Shown here: piece after piece, positions 59,876-64,000 of the stretch
Numbering within the stretch: the first letter of the stretch is position 1
Layout of the letters: every line of letters begins with the position of its first letter
Origin: Paenibacillus silvisoli
GTDB lineage: Bacteria > Bacillota > Bacilli > Paenibacillales > Paenibacillaceae
Assembly: GCF_030866765.1 (NCBI RefSeq)
Contig: NZ_CP133017.1
Coordinates: 3,020,001 to 3,084,000 of the forward strand
DNA length: 64,000 nucleotides
Direction of reading: 5' to 3'
The notes under the pieces: model-generated
What the model saw: only the letters and a program-made list of their open reading frames with translations
What the model was told of the DNA's origin: nothing
The model's database searches: none
Made by a program: the position numbers and the translations under genes

Positions 59876-61093
59876 GTGCGCATGCGTTGGACCGGACGTC
59901 GGTACGATACCGGCGAGCGGGTACATATCGAGGCGGAGGAAGGCTTGATTCGGGCGGTGCTGCCTGCGTCTGCGGCGGGATCGGAGGAGGATGGCGACTG
60001 GGAAGGCGGCAGTAACGGTGAGATCTGGCTGTCCCCGGGCTTGATCGACCTGCAGGTCAACGGCTTCTCGGGCTTTGACCTGAACGGCGACGTGACGACG
60101 GAGCACGATATCGCCGAGGTGGCGCGCGCCTTGTTCCGGCATGGCGTGACGAGCTTCTGCCCGACCGTCATTACGGGCAGCGCGGCGCGCATTCGCCAGG
60201 CGATGCGAGCCATTCGCGCCGCTTGCGAGAATAACGCGCTGCTCGCCGAGGCGATCCCGGGCATCCATCTCGAAGGGCCGTATCTGTCCGGCGAAGACGG
60301 GCCGCGCGGCGCGCATGACCGGGCGCACATCCGCGATCCGGATGCCGCCGAATTTGCGGATTGGCAGCAGGCGGCCGGCGGCAAAATCGCGCTTTGCACC
60401 GTCGCGCCGGAGAAGGAGGGCGCGGTGCCGTTCATCCGGCAGCTTTGCGCCAGCGGCGTGAAGGTGAGCATCGGACATACGATGGCTTCCGCCGAGCAGC
60501 TGTCGGCCGCGGTCGCGGCAGGCGCTACGCTGTCCACGCATTTGGGCAATGGCGCCCATCCGGTGCTGCCGCGGCACCCGAATTATATTTGGGAGCAGCT
60601 GGCGGAGGACGGGTTGACCGCGATGTTCATCGCGGACGGCCACCACTTGGGCGCATCCGCGCTGAAGTCGATGATTCGCGCGAAGCAGGACCGCTTCATA
60701 TTCGTGAGCGACAGCGTCATGTTCGGCGGCATGCCGCCTGGCCGATATCGCAGCGTGATCGGGCAGGAGGTCGAGCTGCTGCCCGACGGGCGGCTGCAAA
60801 CCGCGGCCGATCCGCGGATTTTGGCCGGCTCCGCGCAGCCGCTCGTCAACGGCATCGCGAACGCGATGAAGCTGGCCGGCGTATCGTTGGCGGATGCGAT
60901 CGACGCGGTAACGAAGCGGCCCGCGGAAGCGATGGGCTGGCGGCAGCTGGGCAGCTTGCGTGTCGGGGCGAGAGCGAATTTGACGCTCTTCCGGGTGGAG
61001 GCGGGCAATCGGATTCGGGTCCTTGAGACGATTGTCGGCGGGAAAACGGTCTGGAGCGAGGAGGGCTGCGATAATGACAAATCGAATGGTTGA
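59876..61093 (+). CDS. nagA: N-acetylglucosamine-6-phosphate deacetylase (second copy)
   Basis: A 405-residue NagA-family amidohydrolase. Motifs: GLIDLQVNGFSGFDLNG (in place of the usual D-x-H-x-H-G), AIPGIHLEGPYLSGEDGPRGAHD (metal Glu), VSIGHTMASAEQL and STHLGNGAHPVLPRHPN (metal His), and IFVSDSVMFGGMPPG with the catalytic Asp. It differs clearly from the NagA at 33878, suggesting another substrate isomer. AAAGGAGG lies 7 bases before GTG 59876, preferred to ATG 59882. It overlaps the next gene by 20 bases. Confidence 0.88.
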   Translation: MRMRWTGRRYDTGERVHIEAEEGLIRAVLPASAAGSEEDGDWEGGSNGEIWLSPGLIDLQVNGFSGFDLNGDVTTEHDIAEVARALFRHGVTSFCPTVITGSAARIRQAMRAIRAACENNALLAEAIPGIHLEGPYLSGEDGPRGAHDRAHIRDPDAAEFADWQQAAGGKIALCTVAPEKEGAVPFIRQLCASGVKVSIGHTMASAEQLSAAVAAGATLSTHLGNGAHPVLPRHPNYIWEQLAEDGLTAMFIADGHHLGASALKSMIRAKQDRFIFVSDSVMFGGMPPGRYRSVIGQEVELLPDGRLQTAADPRILAGSAQPLVNGIANAMKLAGVSLADAIDAVTKRPAEAMGWRQLGSLRVGARANLTLFRVEAGNRIRVLETIVGGKTVWSEEGCDNDKSNG

Positions 61094-61955
61094 TCGATTA
61101 GGCGTAATTACGGATGAAGTATCGGCTGACCTCGTTACCGCGTTGGATTTTGCGTCGGAGAAGGGTCTAAAGCATGTTGAAATTCGCACCGTTGACGGGA
61201 AGAACGTGCTTGCGCTAAGCGATGGCGAGGCGGATCGAATACGCGAGGAAGCGGAAAGCCGCGGACTTTTCATATCTTGCATCGCTTCCCCGGTGTTCAA
61301 ATGCGCGCTGGATGCGTCAAGATCGGTTGCGGATGGAGACCGGTTCAATCAGGAGGAGCGATCCGTCAGCGAGCACTTCGTCATGCTGGAACGCGCCATG
61401 GAGCTGGCGGAAAGGCTCGGGACGAACCGCATCCGCATCTTCTCGTTCTGGCGGGAGCAGGAGCCGCTCGAACGTTACGAGGACGAGATCGTTCGGCAGC
61501 TGTCGCGGGCCGTTAAGTTGGCGGAAGCCCGCGGTATGTTACTTCTGCTCGAGAACGAGCCGTCTTGCAACGGCGGATTTGCCGAAGAGGTCGCGCGTTT
61601 CGTCAGCGCCGTCGATTCTTCGTCGCTTCGCGTGCTTTGGGATCCGGGCAACGAGCAGTATGGCAGCCGCCCGAGCTATCCGGACGGTTATGCAGCGGTT
61701 CGCGGGCTGCTGGCTCATGTGCATCTGAAGGATGTACTGATCGATTCGGCAGGCAAATCGGCGTGCGTTCCCATCGGATCGGGCGTCGTCCCGTATATCG
61801 AGCAATTCCAAGGCTTGGAACAGGACGGCTACACCGGTTTGTTTACGATTGAAACGCACTTTATTCCGGAAGGCGGAACGGCGCTGGAAGGGACCGCGAT
61901 GTCTCTAGCGGGGCTGGCGGTACTGCTGGACCGGCTTCAAGCCGAAACGAGGTGA
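61074..61955 (+). CDS. Sugar phosphate isomerase/epimerase (AP endonuclease family 2 fold)
   Basis: A 293-residue TIM-barrel protein. Metal-site residues: Glu in LKHVEIRTVDGKN, Glu in LLLENEPSCN, Asp in RVLWDPGNEQYG, His in HVHLKDV and Glu in LFTIETHFIPEG. Its start lies inside nagA (20-base overlap), after GAGGAGGG, so translation is coupled. The oxidoreductase gene follows 10 bases later, repeating the isomerase/oxidoreductase pairing seen at 29880-33047. Confidence 0.85.
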   Translation: MTNRMVDRLGVITDEVSADLVTALDFASEKGLKHVEIRTVDGKNVLALSDGEADRIREEAESRGLFISCIASPVFKCALDASRSVADGDRFNQEERSVSEHFVMLERAMELAERLGTNRIRIFSFWREQEPLERYEDEIVRQLSRAVKLAEARGMLLLLENEPSCNGGFAEEVARFVSAVDSSSLRVLWDPGNEQYGSRPSYPDGYAAVRGLLAHVHLKDVLIDSAGKSACVPIGSGVVPYIEQFQGLEQDGYTGLFTIETHFIPEGGTALEGTAMSLAGLAVLLDRLQAETR

Positions 61956-61964
61956 TCGCTGAAC

Positions 61965-63002
61965 ATGCTGCGATTCGGAATCATAGGCTGCGGCACTATT
62001 GCAGACTTTCACATTGAAGCGATCCGCGGGCTGGGCGGTGCGACGGCGGCGGTTACGGCCATTTCCAGCCGGAATGCTTCGAAGGCACAGGCGGTCGCGG
62101 AACGGCTGGGCTGTGCTTGGACGGCGGATTATATGGAGCTCTTGGCTCGGGAGGACGTGGACATTGTTTGCGTCACCACCTCGAGCGGCAGTCATTACCG
62201 GATCGGCTGCGATGCGCTCGCGGCAGGCAAGCATCTTGTGATCGAAAAGCCGGTCGCGATGCGCGCGCATGAGGCGCTAGCGCTGTGCCGGCTGGCGGCG
62301 GAGCGTTCGCTCACGCTGTCCGTCATTTCGCAGCGCAGGTTCGAGCCGCTGCACCGGGAAGTGAAACGCATTTTGGCGGAGGGAAAGCTCGGAAAGCTGC
62401 TGCTCGCCGAGGTAGAGGTACCCTTTTTCAGGTCGCAGAGTTACTATGACAGCGCGCCATGGCGGGGGACGATCGCCGAGGACGGCGGGGCGCTCATGAA
62501 TCAAGGGATTCATTCCATCGACCTGCTGCTGTGGCTCGCGGGAGAAGCGCGCACCGTGTACGGACGTACCGTGACCGCGACCCATGCGATGGAAGCGGAA
62601 GATTTAGGCGTGGCGCTGGTTCAGTTCAAGAACGGCGCGCTTGGCACGATGATGGCATCGACCAGCATTAACCCAGGCTTTCCGGCCGGTATTCGGTTGT
62701 ACGGCTCGGAAGGGACGATTAAGCTGGCGGGCTCGGATATCGTGCATTGGTCGGTTCCCGGCTACGAGGCGCCGCCTGCGTTCGGATCTGCGCCTGCTTA
62801 TGGCGGCGTTTCGGATCCGCGGAGCATCAGCCATTTGTATCATCAGCTGCAGCTGCAAAATGTCATCGAGGCCATAGCGTCCGGCAGCCCGCCCGAAGTG
62901 ACGGGCGAGGATGGCTTCAGAGCCGTTCAGCTTATCGAAGCGGTCTACGAAAGCTCGGCGACCGGCAAGGAAATCGCAATCGAACCCCACTCGATCCTAT
63001 AG
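61965..63002 (+). CDS. Gfo/Idh/MocA-family oxidoreductase
   Basis: A 345-residue NAD(P)-dependent oxidoreductase with a canonical Rossmann start (RFGIIGCGTIADFHIEAI), EKP motif in HLVIEKPVAMRAHEA (about residues 88-102), and GGALMNQGIHSIDLLLW with the catalytic His. Downstream, ATHAMEAEDLGVALVQFKNGALG is the family beta sheet. It is preceded by GAGGTG and lies 10 bases after the isomerase gene. Substrate unknown. Confidence 0.92.
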   Translation: MLRFGIIGCGTIADFHIEAIRGLGGATAAVTAISSRNASKAQAVAERLGCAWTADYMELLAREDVDIVCVTTSSGSHYRIGCDALAAGKHLVIEKPVAMRAHEALALCRLAAERSLTLSVISQRRFEPLHREVKRILAEGKLGKLLLAEVEVPFFRSQSYYDSAPWRGTIAEDGGALMNQGIHSIDLLLWLAGEARTVYGRTVTATHAMEAEDLGVALVQFKNGALGTMMASTSINPGFPAGIRLYGSEGTIKLAGSDIVHWSVPGYEAPPAFGSAPAYGGVSDPRSISHLYHQLQLQNVIEAIASGSPPEVTGEDGFRAVQLIEAVYESSATGKEIAIEPHSIL

Positions 63003-63024
63003 GGAGAAGGAGAATGATTCATTC

Positions 63025-64000
63025 ATGAGCCAATCGCAATCGCAATCGATCTTGAAAGTCGGCATTATCGGTCAGGGCCGCAGCGGCCGCGACATCCACG
63101 GAAGGGCGCTTACCCAGTTTCCGGAGCATTTCCAAATCGCGGCGGTCGCCGATTCGATCCCGGAGCGGCAGCGGTTGGCGGAGCAAGAGTTCGGCTGCCG
63201 GGCGTACGCAACCTGGCAGGAGATGGTCGCGAGCGAGACGCTGGATCTCGTCGTGAACGCGTCCCCGAGCCACTTGCACGTGCCTATTTCGCTGGAGCTG
63301 CTGAACCGGGGCTTTAATGTCCTGTGCGAGAAGCCGCTGGCCCGGACATCGGCGGAAGTCGATCAGCTCATTGAAGCGTCGGAGCGTAACGGCAAGCTGC
63401 TCGCGGTGTTCCAGCAATCCCGTTTCTTGCCGGCTTACGTGCGCATTCGCGAAATCATCGAAAGCGGCGTGCTGGGCCGCATCGTTCAGCTCGATTTTAC
63501 GAGCAACCGGTTTGCCCGGAGATGGGATTGGCAGACGCTTCAACGCAACAACGGCGGCAGCTTGCTCAATTTGGGCTCGCATGTGCTCGATCAAGCGCTG
63601 CAGCTGTTCGGCAACGACGTGATGCCAGGCGTTACGTGCCTCATGGACCGGGCCAACACGTATGGCGACGCGGAAGATTACGTCAAAATCATCCTTCAAG
63701 GCGAGGGGCGTCCGACCGTCGACATCGAAGTGTCGTCGTGCAGCCTGTTCCCGGGCGATATGTTCGTCATTCAAGGGACGAATGGCGGCTTGCGCGGCAA
63801 CAATGAGCGGCTTGAGTGGAAATATTTTAAGCCGGAGGAAGCGCCGGTCCAGCAGCTCACCACGGAGCCGCTGGTCGACCAGAACGGCCTGCCGGCTTAC
63901 TGCCGGGAGACGTTGAACTGGTATTCGGACAGCTGGGAGCTGTCGCTTCCGAACGGCAAAGAGGATTATCCGTATATGGCGGAGCAGCTGTACGGTAGGC
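63025..64000 (+). CDS. Gfo/Idh/MocA-family oxidoreductase, cut by window end
   Basis: An open frame from ATG 63025 to the window edge (325 codons, no stop). Translation starts MSQSQSQSILKVGIIGQGRS, then a Rossmann fold, FNVLCEKPLARTSAEVD (EKP motif) and GGSLLNLGSHVLDQALQLFGND (catalytic-region His). The (caatcg)n-type start encodes a Ser/Gln repeat that is unlikely to fold and could vary between strains. AGAAGGAGA lies 11 bases upstream. Last visible gene of the 56655 operon. Confidence 0.9.
   Translation, partial: MSQSQSQSILKVGIIGQGRSGRDIHGRALTQFPEHFQIAAVADSIPERQRLAEQEFGCRAYATWQEMVASETLDLVVNASPSHLHVPISLELLNRGFNVLCEKPLARTSAEVDQLIEASERNGKLLAVFQQSRFLPAYVRIREIIESGVLGRIVQLDFTSNRFARRWDWQTLQRNNGGSLLNLGSHVLDQALQLFGNDVMPGVTCLMDRANTYGDAEDYVKIILQGEGRPTVDIEVSSCSLFPGDMFVIQGTNGGLRGNNERLEWKYFKPEEAPVQQLTTEPLVDQNGLPAYCRETLNWYSDSWELSLPNGKEDYPYMAEQLYGR

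Noticed and set aside
59750-61348. Long minus-strand frame (532 codons) opposite nagA
   Set aside because: It lies wholly opposite well-supported genes, is Arg/Ala/Ser-rich without family motifs, and has no ribosome site. High GC makes such shadows common.
1-64000. tRNA, rRNA, riboswitch or prophage genes
   Set aside because: I looked for cloverleaf, T-box, and phage structural signatures by eye and found nothing I could support.

Overview
The window looks like chromosome of a Gram-positive soil bacterium of the Paenibacillaceae (Paenibacillus or a close relative). This rests on strong AGGAGG-type ribosome binding sites throughout, membrane-anchored AraC regulators of the two-transmembrane type, LplB/YtcP-type sugar permeases with a lipoprotein binding protein, a YtkA-like copper lipoprotein, and protein families typical of large Paenibacillus glycan loci. 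No database search was possible, so the taxon is inferred.

Region 1 (1-8.5 kb) is AT-richer accessory DNA. It holds the end of a copper-exporting P-type ATPase, a remnant of a response regulator, a copper-type lipoprotein, a remnant of a nitrite/sulfite reductase, a small membrane protein, a GNAT protein with unfamiliar flanks, an ADP-ribosylglycohydrolase, a VOC protein, an ECF sigma factor with its likely anti-sigma partner, and an unlisted 34-residue membrane peptide.

Region 2 (8.5-37.2 kb) is GC-richer and devoted to carbohydrate, probably amino-sugar, catabolism. A SIS isomerase/deaminase-like gene diverges from an operon of class II aldolase, DeoR regulator and oxidoreductase; the two divergent promoters share GATCAA half-sites. 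A membrane AraC regulator diverges from a long run of plus-strand genes: NagB-like isomerase, PfkB kinase, PIG-L deacetylase, a 1261-residue GH42-like protein, a GH20-like hexosaminidase, two paralogous secreted beta-helix proteins, an oxidoreductase/DUF993/sugar isomerase/creatininase-family module, NagA, a ROK kinase and a medium-chain dehydrogenase.

Region 3 (36.0-42.7 kb) is a junction: three unrelated families of short hairpin repeats, an apparently intact IS3-family element with a programmed -1 frameshift site, and a marR / sat / ClC group with a perfect palindrome inside the likely sat promoter.

Region 4 (42.7-64 kb) continues the sugar theme. Two PfkB kinases and a DUF4091 glycoside-hydrolase-like protein diverge from a sugar isomerase, a complete sugar ABC importer, an acetyl-xylan-esterase-type hydrolase and a CysK-like enzyme. 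A second membrane AraC regulator diverges from a GNAT protein, oxidoreductase, NagB, NagA, sugar isomerase and two more oxidoreductases, the last cut by the window edge.

Taken together, 8.5-64 kb can be read as a large locus for taking up and dismantling an acetylated, amino-sugar-containing glycan. Secreted beta-helix proteins may cut the polymer; the ABC system imports oligomers; cytoplasmic GH20-, GH42- and DUF4091-type enzymes and deacetylases trim them; six Gfo/Idh/MocA oxidoreductases with three TIM-barrel isomerases may run oxidative (keto-sugar) steps; kinases, NagA/NagB-type enzymes and a class II aldolase feed central metabolism. The substrate is not shown by the sequence.
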